Assembly: GCF_009389715.1 (NCBI RefSeq)
Contig: NC_052401.1
Location: 3,135,530 to 3,199,529, forward strand
Reading direction: 5' to 3'
Length of the DNA: 64,000 bases
Source of the DNA: Phoenix dactylifera
Lineage: Eukaryota; Streptophyta; Magnoliopsida; Arecales; Arecaceae
Shown in pieces: positions 1 to 10,700 of the stretch. Every line of letters begins with the position of its first letter. Position 1 is the stretch's first letter. A program made the position numbers and the translations under genes. The notes under the pieces were generated by a model. That model was not told the origin of the DNA and ran no database searches. It saw only the letters and a list, made by a program, of their open reading frames with translations.

Positions 1-1530
1 AAAGGTTCTACATGAATGCTGGTTTTGGGTCCAGGTGGGATTGAGCCAATTTGTAAGCCTTAATGCATGGATGCATCTTCAATGGGAAGAGAGAGCAGTG
101 TTTATGTGACTCAAAACTCAAGAGTGTCACTCATCCATGTGTCGCAATTTTAGTGGTTTTCTCCACCCTGTTGTGTACGGTTTTTTTCATTGGAGTTGTT
201 TTGGATACACTAACATTCTAAGTAATGGGTGATCGCGATGGTTTAAGATTCAGTTTGCTATGTTATATTTCATGGTTTAGATGATTCTTACAAATATTTG
301 AACTTCATAGTTAAGTATGCTTGGGCGAGAGTAGCATTGGATGGACAACCCTCTAAAGAGTCCTCTTACTGCACAAATTAAAAATCTTGCCATTATATTA
401 CTAATTATTTAATTTATATTTTCTTATTGTAGTCATCTTTGAGGCTTCTAGGCAGCGAGAATCTAGGGCAATTTTATCCAAAAGTAGCTCATGTCTAGGA
501 TCAACCAGGACTAGAGTTGGATCCTTTGAGCTTGTTAATACTATTTTGCTACCAAAAAAGCATGGCAAAAGAATACTTTGAGATATTGTATAACAATCTC
601 CAAATAATCTAGAGAGAGAGGGAGAGAGAGAGAGAGAGAGCACCTATGTGAAAAAGGTGGAGGGTATTAATCAATTGCCAATTTGAAAGTTTCTACTTGG
701 AATTCTTTTCTCCGGCCCATTAATCATAAGATGGGATGGTTCACGACAGAACGGCCCAACTTGATAAACTCTATGCTATGCTGTCATCTCCTTTTCTTTC
801 CAATCATGACCAGGTTCCAATTATGTGCGATGAAGTCGTAATTTCAAATTGGTTAACGAAGGGTACACGGATTGCACCCTTACCAACCGGAAAACAAAGA
901 AAGAAGAGATAAAATATTGACGAGACTAGTGACAAATGTCTTTGGCTTTATAGTATTGACTTGGGGGAAAGCACCTTTACATGACATTTATAAAGACGCA
1001 ACATGCATCATCAACATCATTTTTTAATATACTTTTCGTTTCCTTCAATTTTTTTAATACCGACCTAGTAACCAAAGATGCTCAAAAATTTGGACTTAAA
1101 GACAATTATGGTATAGATACATTAAGCTCCCTTTCTCACAAAAAAAAAAAGTACTTCGGACACAATATCTAAGTAACCTAGGACATTATTTTTGGATTAT
1201 GCTTGAAAAAATTCTCCTTTCAAACAAGCAAAATTGAATAATTAATGATTAATCTATAAGTAGCAAGCAATCTTGGCATCTAGAGAAGAAATAAGGTTAC
1301 TGAATTTTCGTCGCCAATCGATAGCATTTGACTTAGAAAGAAATGTCGATCTATTGTGAGCTGCCACAAAGAATTATACGAGAAATATACATGATATTAC
1401 CGCTTTGGGTCGACCCTAATCGATACAATGCTGGTGACTGCCTTGTTCTAAGGAATTCTTACGTATTGTTACGCGAACAGTGTGCTCTTCTCTCGCTCTA
1501 CTACCAGCTTCAGATAAAAAGAGTAACTTT
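1..1530. other. No gene seen; AT-rich upstream region
   Basis: I see no convincing coding exon, RNA gene or transposon end in this stretch. It holds a GA microsatellite at 611-640 and, towards the end, the distal promoter of the NAC gene. Confidence 0.5.
611..640. repeat. (GA)n microsatellite
   Basis: A run of GA dinucleotides with one GGG interruption. It is a simple sequence with no function implied. Confidence 0.9.
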
Positions 1531-1536
1531 CTATAG

Positions 1537-1544
1537 TATAAAAG
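1537..1544 (+). promoter_or_regulatory. TATA box of the NAC104-like gene
   Basis: TATAAAAG lies about 340 bases before the NAC start codon and is followed by a pyrimidine-rich leader. A start near 1570 would give a 5' leader of roughly 300 bases. The placement is inferred from the motif and spacing only. Confidence 0.55.
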
Positions 1545-1641
1545 GGAGCGTGTGTATCATCTCCTTGCATGTATACATCCTTTCATGTTTTCGAAGCACT
1601 TCCACTTTAAGTTGGCAGCCGCCTCAACTTTCTGTATACAT

Positions 1642-1716
1642 CCTCTCTCTCTTTCTCTTACGCACATTCACACGCACACTCGCACACGCGCACACGCACA
1701 CACGCACACCTACACA
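1642..1716 (+). repeat. CT/CA-rich microsatellite in the NAC 5' leader
   Basis: A short CT run is followed by an imperfect CA/CG-rich run. It lies between the TATA box and the start codon, so it is probably transcribed. Length variation here could affect expression, which is inference. Confidence 0.75.
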
Positions 1717-1875
1717 TACCATTTAAACCACTAAAGGACCACCAACCACTCTAGTACTTTTTTTTTTTTTTTTGGTAAACCACCCTATTGTCTTTAAAAC
1801 CATTCCTCCATCTCTTTCTTTTCATCACTAGCTCTCATCTTCACCTCTTCTTCTCATCTTAGTTTCTACATCATT

Positions 1876-2718
1876 ATGGGAGAAGGAACCACCAGCCTCC
1901 CACCTGGTTTCCACTTCTTCCCTTCCGACCAAGAGCTCGTCGTCCATTTCCTCCAACGCAAAGCGGCTCGCCTTCCATGCAGGCCTGACATCGTTCCTAC
2001 CATTGATCTGCACTACTGTGATCCATGGGATCTCAACGGTTAGCATATTGCCCTACTCTTAAGTATATTTCGTTCCTTCAGCTTATCGTTTTCTCTTGTT
2101 TAGCAAAAGATAATAGGATTCCTATGGAATACATTGTATGAAGGTAAAGCTCTTCAAGGAGGCAGATATTGGTATTTCTTCACCCATAGGGCCCAAAACA
2201 CGGAGACTGCCAATGGCTACTGGAAACCCATCGGCATCGAGGAGTCCATAACAAGCGGTGATATTAGTGTTGGCTTGAAAAGAACTCTCATATTTTACGT
2301 TGGAGAACCTCCCGAGGGGATGAAAACCAATTGGGTAATGCATGAATATCATTTACTGGATGGCGTTCTTAGTAGTTCCAGCAGTCGTGGTAGTAGCAGA
2401 AGGTCTCTCAAGAAGAGAAGCATCACAAGAATAGTAAGTCTTTTTGCCACCTTATATAGTCATTCTCTCTCATATTTCTGTAATTATTTTCTGGTAGTCG
2501 CTTCTTCCTCCATGGGTTTCTTTCAATTCTTCTAATGAGCCTGACAACTACTTGATTCTTTCCATGATCATTAGGAACCCAACAAGTGGGTCATATGTCG
2601 AGTCTACGAGTCGAGCTGTGCTTCACAGAACTTCCATGATGATGGGATGGAGCTTTCATGCTTGGATGAAGTTTTCTTATCATTGGATGATCTTGATGAA
2701 GTAAGCTTGCCAAACTAG
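1876..2718 (+). CDS. NAC transcription factor, NAC104/XND1-like
   Basis: A three-exon gene: 1876-2038, 2144-2433 and 2575-2718. All introns are GT-AG and the joined frame is open for 198 residues. Exon 1 gives NAC subdomains A and B (LPPGFHFFPSDQELVVHFL, then DPWDL). Exon 2 gives C and D (ANGYWKPIG; GLKRTLIFYVGEPPEGMKTN; WVMHEYHL). Exon 3 begins NKWVICRVYE, subdomain E. The tail is acidic and ends LDDLDEVSLPN, the hallmark of Arabidopsis XND1/NAC104, which is also short (about 190 residues). XND1 is a nuclear repressor of xylem vessel differentiation. Its C-terminal motifs are reported to bind retinoblastoma-related protein; here the LxCxE-like stretch reads LSCLD. A serine-rich, basic linker (SSSSSRGSSRRSLKKR) lies between subdomains D and E. 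The ATG was chosen because it opens directly into subdomain A. The gene looks intact. Confidence 0.93.
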
Positions 2719-3967
2719 ACCGGAATGCCTGCTTGGGCAAAGGCTGATAGCTAGGAAACAAACCTCGCCAATGTATAATTGCAATCCTCTAGTTTGGCGT
2801 TAGCACTCTTTCATATTGTTGTCTCCAATAACACTGGTATTAATGTGAAAGTACTTGGTTTCTTGAGATCATTCTAAGCGATTCAAATGGGCTCCTCTCT
2901 TTTTTGGGCTATTGGGACTGTGTTTGGAGCACGTATTATAGGCTATTCGATGGGGAGGGCCCCTAAGAACTTGGTGGGCATTCCTCATAGCCTCTTTTCC
3001 TTGAATTCTTCTCCAATTCATCTCTTTTTCTATGCACGTTGTGATGGTTTGGTGGCTTTGTTGTGCCACAAAGCAAAAGACTTGCTTTAGTCTAATTTTT
3101 CTTGAGGGGATGGGTGGCGCTTACGCAAGCCTTTCGCTATCTCTGTCGTCAATGGGATAAGCTCATACATGCACGAAGGCACGCGCGGCGAGGGAGGATT
3201 TTGGTGCAAATGAGTGGAAGTGGAGCTCCCTTCCAAACCGGTGCTTGGACCCACCAAGACTTTGTAGGCTTTGAGTTAAAAGTAGTTAAACTGCCCAACC
3301 AATGACAAAGAACATTAAAGTTGGGACATTTTAGGCGATATCAATTTGAAGTCTCTGTACAATAGTTTTGATGGAAAAGCATTAATTCAGTGGCATATCT
3401 AGTTTGAGAGCTATGTATGATGTGGTTACCAAATTGCAGCATTTTCTGCTTAATGGGAAACCTTATAACATTTAAACATTCATTTACTACGGGTTTCAAG
3501 GTTGATCCAAACCTTTGTATTGAACTATGGTATATTTTTCCATCATCTACCCTCTTAATTTTGTTGGAGCGTGCCTATCAACTATCAGACTTTTTGGATG
3601 TTTATAGATTTTCATAAAAGGAGTTGCAACAAATTAATATGTTATTTTTTTTATATAGAACATGTCTTATGGTACACATGAGGGAAAGTTGTTTTTCATA
3701 AAATTCATTTTTAGATTTTATAGCCTAATCATTTTGCAAACAAATTTTATGAGAAGCATCCAAACATGCATGCGCTCTCATAAAACTCAAATATCTTATG
3801 TTACTCAAATTCACCGGTCCGGATTCATATACAATATTTAGAAACTAGATGTCGATTATAATACTTGGCTCCAACTATTCTTAATTGGACGCATCATTTA
3901 TCAATATCTATAAAATTAATCATTGGATTGTGTATTAATTCTTGGATTCATTAAGTGAGAAAAAGCA
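2719..3967. other. No gene recognised
   Basis: The first part should include the NAC 3' UTR. Two short open frames at 2887-3305 have no family features I recognise and no splice context. I treat the stretch as intergenic. Confidence 0.45.
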
Positions 3968-4380
3968 TAAGCATTGCTAAGAAGAACCCGTGCAGGCGTA
4001 TGTTTAGTCCCCACATCGGTTATTCTCCAGATATATCTTGGGTAATTATATAGAATCAAGAAACCCAAATAATACCTTCCAGCTAGTTATTTTGGATAAT
4101 ATTTTAGGTTGTTATAAATAATATCAGAGTGGTCCTAGCCCATAACTTATCTGTACTAGAGGACACTGCAGCACAGATCCATTGGAGTTGACCACAGACT
4201 GATCGTGGTACTTGTGATTAGATTTGAATGGATTTGAACCATGAGCCTGACTAGGATGTCAAAGCTTAAATAAAAAGAGTATGTGAGGATCCATGCAGGC
4301 ATTTAGTCCCGCATCGATTATTCTCTAAATAGATATAGAGTACTTATACAAGATTTTGAAACCCAGTTGTTACATAATAT
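3968..4380 (+). mobile_element. TRIM-like miniature LTR retroelement, old
   Basis: Two diverged direct repeats of roughly 110-150 bases lie around 3968-4120 and 4270-4380. Both contain a GCAGGC...TTTAGTCCC(C)(A/G)CATCG(G/A)TTATTCTC core and an AAACCCA near the end. Between them are only about 150 bases, starting with TATCAGAGTGGTCC near 4122, which resembles the initiator tRNA-Met primer site. A purine-rich AAAAAGAG precedes the second repeat. This matches terminal-repeat retrotransposons in miniature, which carry no genes. It is a broken, old fossil with approximate ends. Confidence 0.5.
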
Positions 4381-6360
4381 GGATGATTGATGAAATTTTA
4401 TTAATAGTAATAATTTTATATCTCTAAAAATTTTATTCATGAAGACATATCTGGTTGCTAGAAATGAAACCAAGTGTACACTCAAAGAGCGAGAGAGGTG
4501 GTTGACCAACTGCCTCGCGAGGTTACACCTATCAATTCCAAAACCTGACATCCCTCTCATGAACTGCCCATATAAAATAAAGCCACCATCTTTTGCTTAA
4601 TGAGCTCGTAACCCCATTGAACTCCTAATCATCTCCACCTCCCCTAAACAAGGAATTAGTGCCAATAAACAAACATATAGTTCTTTAAAGTGTCAAGTTT
4701 TCTCATGCTCCAAATCGAATAAAGCATGCATAAGAAGGAATGCTCATGTAGCCATGTGCATGCTGTGGGTGAGGGCTCCATGTAAGCTTCCATCCAACCA
4801 CTTAGGTTGGATGCCATGGCCTCGGGTTCTCTCGCCTCTATCACGGAAAAGCCCAAACAAGACCTTTTGGGGTGTGGTTAGGCTTTTGTTCTTTCCGACC
4901 AAACCCGGGTTCATGGCCGTGATGATTGCACAAAGAGGTGCCTTTGGGCTCAAATGCATAAGCTTTTGGATTGACATTGACACCAAAAGACGCCTACTTG
5001 AATAGATTAAGCATCTTATTTTTGTCTTGTGGCTAATCATGGTTATGATGTGGAATAAGTGAGAACTAAGAGCAATGTTCCAATGTAATTATGCTGATGG
5101 CATCAGAGCAACACATGGTTGACTCTAGGTTATTATATTTGGACTTCATACTCAAGGAAATTAAGACTTATTGGCTGGTTATGGTCCCCAGAGTAAGACA
5201 TGAGCTCCAGTTGAGGTTAGTCATGCTTTTAAACAAATGTCTAATGGAGTAGGTTAAACTAAACATATATTATTTCATGAAGCACCTAAAACTTAATCTA
5301 AAAGGAAGGCAAATTGACTCAATTTGATAAGTGAATGGGGTTGCGTAGAATTGCACCAAGTCCGTAGTCCAAAACATCAAAAATAATTAGGTTGGATATG
5401 ATTGGAAGCCAACTAAACTGGCCTAATTTGTATCCTTTCTCCAAGACCGGCCAAACAATGAGGATAGACTGGAGGAGAGCTTTAGAATTAGACAATTAAA
5501 CCACTGATCATTCAGTGGGCATGGTTTGGTGTTTATCATACCAGATATGGCCAAATGTGCTGAGAGAAGGCTGCTCTCGTGAATCGTTGCCATGTCCATA
5601 AATCATGGCTCCTATACCTAACAGGTGAATCATGCAGCTCAACAAGATAAAATTTGGTAGCAAGCTTGCATCCAGACATGAAAATTTGGTAGTAAGCTTG
5701 CATCCAGACACATGGTCGTGCCATTTGCACCTCAAAATTTTGTACATTGTATGTTGTAAACCACGCCCAAAAGCTCTTAGAAATTAGACTTAGCTTAGAC
5801 CAATGATACCTCCAATTGAGAATGTCTTGAGTTTATAAGTTCTAGAGACACCAATTCGAGTCTAAATCGACTTATTGGCGTAACCTGATTATTGGAGAAA
5901 CATTAGTTCGAGTATAAATCGACTATATCATATACATCTCTTATAACCCCAAGAGAAGAGAGCAATCAAGCATTTTGTGAGGAAATCTTGTAGTTTATAA
6001 TCTCTACCTGTAGATGTAGGTCAATAGATGAAACCATATAAATATTGTATGCACTTGTTCTTTTTCTGTTCTTCTTTTTCTTCTTGTTTCATTATTTTCT
6101 CTGCCTGCCGCAACACCCACTTATGCTATGGTTAATTTTTTTGATTGCATCTGATGTGGCAGGAGATTTCCATGCTGCAATGGAGGTGCTAGTTATTTTA
6201 CGGTTGGGTCATCAGTAGTCCTACAACTAGCAATGGGAATGGTGCTCGTGCTGTCTACAGTGCAGTGCATGCAGCCACTGAGATGGACGTAAAGGAAAAA
6301 AAGTCCTATTTTAGTTGAGGTGCAGATTTTTCTTATCTAAGGCATCATGCGGACTAACAA
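4381..6360. other. No gene recognised; intergenic
   Basis: The open frames near 4744-5040 and 5508-5747 show no recognisable domain. A 32-base tandem duplication lies at 5649-5712. From about 6150 the sequence may be the degraded upstream part of the LINE fragment that follows, but I could not read it. Confidence 0.45.
5649..5712. repeat. 32-bp tandem duplication (2 copies)
   Basis: Units 5649-5680 and 5681-5712 share AAAATTTGGTAG(C/T)AAGCTTG followed by CATCCAGACA. They differ at a few positions. Confidence 0.85.
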
Positions 6361-6546
6361 TATGAGCTCTAGGCGAAGCACATGTTTAGAGAGGCCAATG
6401 GAGCTGCAGATTAGATTGCCTCTTTTGTTGCCAACCATTCAGAAGACCACCTTTGGGTAGGAGAGGTGGAGTTGCCCTGACTTTTTTGGTTGTATCTGTA
6501 TATATTATGTATGATGCTCTCGTTTTTAGTTAAAAAAAATAACAAT
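6361..6546 (+). mobile_element. LINE 3' end fragment (RNase H C-terminus and tail)
   Basis: The plus strand reads FREANGAAD, a stop in place of W, then IASFVANHSEDHLW and VGEVELP before a stop codon at 6478-6480. This is the typical C-terminus of the RNase H domain in plant L1-type LINEs (REANGAADWxAxxxANHS). An untranslated tail with an A-rich end follows (about 6530-6546). The internal stop and the lack of upstream domains mark a dead, 5'-truncated fragment. Confidence 0.75.
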
Positions 6547-6630
6547 ACAAGCTAATCTCGGCATTTTGCTCATTTGAAATTAATGCCGAGGCACTTAAAT
6601 ACAGAGTAGGTCATCATCGCCCACCTATCT

Positions 6631-6965
6631 ATGGATGAGATTGAACACTGGAGAACAGCACGATATCCTGTCTACATATATCGAAAATGGATCGAAAGAC
6701 ATGACTGATGCTGCAGAATCTGAATCTAGAAACAATGTTAGAAAAGGTGGTAGTTTTACAACATTTTTGTATTCAAACACATTTCAAGCATCTCCTTTCC
6801 TAGGATATTTTTTGCTTGCAATTCAGGTTGCAGAAACAGAGGAGAAACCACCTCTTACTGATCTCTTCATAGATGTTTATGATCAACTTCCTTCCAACCT
6901 TCCGCAAGCTAGAAACATCGATCAAGAAGCACCCTGGAAACTACCCACCTGAAGTACCTGTTTAG
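6631..6965 (+). pseudogene. BCKDH E1-alpha 3' fragment (branched-chain 2-oxoacid dehydrogenase)
   Basis: Two exon-like blocks match the C-terminus of the mitochondrial 2-oxoisovalerate dehydrogenase alpha subunit. 6631-6746 reads DEIEHWRTARYPV, then RKWIERHD, then after a frame change AAESESRNNVRK. 6804-6965 reads LLAIQVAE, KPPLTDLFIDVYDQLPSNL and, after another frame change, YPPEVPV-stop. The 57-base gap between them is bounded by GT and AG and may be a shrunken intron. The intact enzyme is about 400-480 residues; only the last 100 or so remain. The upstream thiamine-diphosphate domain is absent. At least two frameshifts make this a pseudogene. Confidence 0.82.
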
Positions 6966-7754
6966 CCTAGCTACTGATCACCTGATAAACAACTCCTGTC
7001 ACAATTACCTATTGCATCAATATAATTTGTACCGTATACATACAAGTAGTCATATAAGATCCTTGCAATTAACTCAAGTCGTATTGATGAACCAAACTTG
7101 TGTCTCTGAATAGAGAATCAATCCCATGGAAGTGTAAATATGCCAGTCATAGCTTTATTTAGAAGGATTTTACGCACACAATACATGGACAGGTGGCTTC
7201 CTTGGACTATGGATGGAGGTTCAGAAACCATGGATAAAGGCTCAGGGTGGTTCACATCAATACTAGAGATGAGCCTTGATGATAATAAACCAAGACATAA
7301 GAGAACCAAATCCACCATTCACTTGGGAGTCCACATGCCCAGTTAGCCGGAGGGGAAAAACCGAGAACTCAGCATGTTTCAGATATCAAGGTTGTTGTGG
7401 CTAATGATATTACATCAAATTGTTGGAGTAAACTTCCATCCATGTGTTGTTGTTTCCGATTCACTGATGTGATAACACATATCAGCAAGCTTCAACGAAG
7501 GATAGCAATGCTTCATATGCTGGAAGTAAAGAATACATTTAAGCAAGGAATAGTTCTTGAAACACAATAAAGAGAGGAATGCTTTCGAATTTTCAAGTAA
7601 CAAAACTAACAATATACAAATCCAACTTCTGCTGAGATGAAATTATTGTCGATACTGGTGGATATGCAGGTCAGTTGACTGCCGTGCCATGTCTGACCAA
7701 AGCTTTCAATCCAAATTTCAGAAAATTACAGGCATGAACTGACAGACATAACAG
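6966..7754. other. No gene seen
   Basis: This lies between the BCKDH relic and the 3' end of the SAL1 relic. It probably contains former 3' flanks of both. I recognise no domain or transposon terminus. Confidence 0.45.
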
Positions 7755-10700
7755 CTAGTCGAAACTACATGTATTAGTTATAAGAGGCAAGCAGATTGAG
7801 ATCTCTCTCACAGCATCTTGTATGGCTTTCAACAGTGCTGGCATTAGCTTCTTATTTGTGACAATGATGCCACTGTCAAGATCAAGGTACCTCCCCTTGG
7901 AAAAATCCAAATTATTTCCTGCTGCGCCAGTCGCTACGCCACCAGCTTCTGTAAACCACCAGGAAACACAGTCATGAGATCTGACAACATAATACGTAAT
8001 TCATTTCCAAATATATATGGCCCTGTAGCATTAGGCCTCCAAAATTCCATATCAGTTGAATAAGCATGAGAACAAAAGGTCTGACAGTTTTTACCAATGA
8101 CGACAATAGAACCAGCTGCATGGTCCCATATCTCCTCACGATAGCCTTTATGTGGGAAACGTAAATGTATAGCAGCATCTCCTCAGGCCAGAGCACCGTA
8201 TTTTGCCTGGCTATCAATTCTAATTGGAAGGTTTTTGGACGCCAAGTTTCTACAAGGAACATCAGAATAAGATTGTACTAGATCTCTCTGAATTTGGATA
8301 CAAAAGAGTCCTAGCCTGTAATACCTTTGCTATTACACTAGATAAATCATGCATGGAATGTGCTGCTTCAAATGACTCAAAGAATAACCCATCCTCTTAA
8401 TTTTCAATGGCACTGACACGTATCTAAAGGGAAGTCAATAAAAGTCAGACAGCGATTAAATGCTCGCAGCAAGTGACAAAGTCAATACAGAGAATTTTAA
8501 TCATTGTCGGTGAAGAGCCATCAAGTGACTGCACGAAAGCTCCATCCCCAATTTTAGAAGAGAGAAGACAACCAATTTGCTTTTGCAAAGAATAATTGTC
8601 TGGATTTAGAGGAAGATTTGGACATGCCAAAACACCCAACACTATTCTTCCTTCATCAAGCAGTGCCAAAGCAATTGCAAATTGATCTCCTCTTAGGAAC
8701 CTGATTTAGAATTCATATGCATGAGAGTGGGAAAAGAAAATGTCAAATGGCATGAAAGAACTAGAACAGAAACTTCCAAGTCATCCTATGTATCCAAGAC
8801 ACATATTATAAAATAGCAGTCAACTTTGACAAGAATTAAGGTGGCTTTCAATTCCTCTTTTTGCTGAACAGACAGATACCAACAGAAATTGACATAGAAT
8901 TTTGTATTTAGACTGTATATCACAAGAACATGATTCAATTGCATTATAGCTTGTATTAGTTCCATATTCTGTGGTCTGAGAATAAATATTTAGAATTACA
9001 ATGTATTAGAACTTTCACGCCTACATGTACCTAATCAATTGTTGTTTGATCCTATCAGCATATTCTCATAGCAATATTCTAGCACCTCAAATGCCAGTTC
9101 ACCAGCAATCTCTTAATCATTCAATATTGCTATTGCCGTAATGTGCAGGTTTTCTTATGTTACTTGGCATGATGTTTGTTTCAGAAACACAGAGAACATA
9201 ATATCAGTTAAATTAAATGATAATTCAATAAACTCCTATGCTGCCATATTCACAAAGGCAATTGATGAGAATGAAGGCGGGAGCCTAAATAATTGATTTC
9301 ACTTAAGTTTGAAGATAACATTTCCAGAAATTACAGTTTCATTCCCATTAAATTGGGGTCTGACTAAAGCCTTCTCCATATGTTTTGGTCTAAAGGATAA
9401 ACCCTTTGTTGGTGCACATAATATTTCCAACCCTTTCAAGCTATTTGATCTATGACCTTTTGACAAATATTAAAACCTCTCTCACTGCTATGATATGAAT
9501 ATCTAAACTATCACTGCTGTTTTGTCAATTATTAAGCTTTCTCTTAGATCACCAATTAACAACTCCATCCTTCATGTTTTAATGCACATCCATCACAACA
9601 AGGAAGAGTCTTTTCTTTCTAATGTCTATAATTATATGTTTGAACCTTTTCCTCAGCCTCATTTGACCATGCAATGTCATATGATTCATTTACGTTTTTT
9701 GACGCATTTCCTCAAGCGTCAAAAGCATTGGATAAGCACGTAATGCTCTGAAAATACCAATGCCTATTTTACTAATTTTATATCACATATAACAATCATT
9801 GTAGTGTATCTCTTAACCATTTTATCCAGTAGGATTAGCAATAATAGATTTATCTATAAGAAGTTTAAGAAATTGGACTCATCATATCCTAAGTCAAAAT
9901 CTAGCCACAGCTGCTTGTCATACTAGTCACGGCTCCCTCATAATGTACATAATGATCTCTAAATAAAGCCTTAATACACTTTTTCCGTGCATGGCAAGTT
10001 TTTTTCATGCTCCCCTATCAAGCTGCGTTGTTGTTTCTCATGTACCCTCACAGCATATCACTTTGTATCGTTCTTTCCTTTTGGGATGGGGGAGAGAGAG
10101 AGAGAGAGGCGACCATCTATCAAGTCCTCACATTAGGGAGGAATTGAACTTACACTCAACCTCATATGGAAACATTTTTTTCATACTATTGAAAACTCCT
10201 CTTTTATATGTGTGTATTCTTCTTAACCTGTCAAAAAACAAAATAATCATGAAATCATAGTTTAACAATTAATTCATTGCCCATGCAGAATAATGTCGAA
10301 GCTAGGCTATTGTAATGTTCATTGGGAAGCTAGCACATTTGTATACATATAAAAGAAAGGATTAAGTAACAGCATTACAGAACAAGAAGCATAGAATGTG
10401 TTGTACATGCTAATGTGGTACTTAGCCCCCTAGGAGTGCATATATTGGTAACAGCACAACAATCAAATTAATACAACGTGCAGTTATTTTAAACTACATT
10501 CAATACTTCCATCTAATATATATAGATAATGATAACACATACAAATGTGTAGATTATTAAACCACTAATTCAAACATCAATACATCCAAATATGTGCTTG
10601 CAAGTGTGCAGGTACATTGTTAAACAACCAAGAAATTGTAAAGCCAAAGAGGAAAAATCATTAGCCATGTAGCAATACACAATGGAACCACAAATAGATG

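Noticed and set aside
2869-3305. Possible small membrane-type protein downstream of NAC
   Set aside because: Hydrophobic stretches but no family match, start context or splicing. Indistinguishable from chance.
4744-5040. Overlapping frames of 83-98 residues on both strands
   Set aside because: No recognisable domain, and both strands are equally open.
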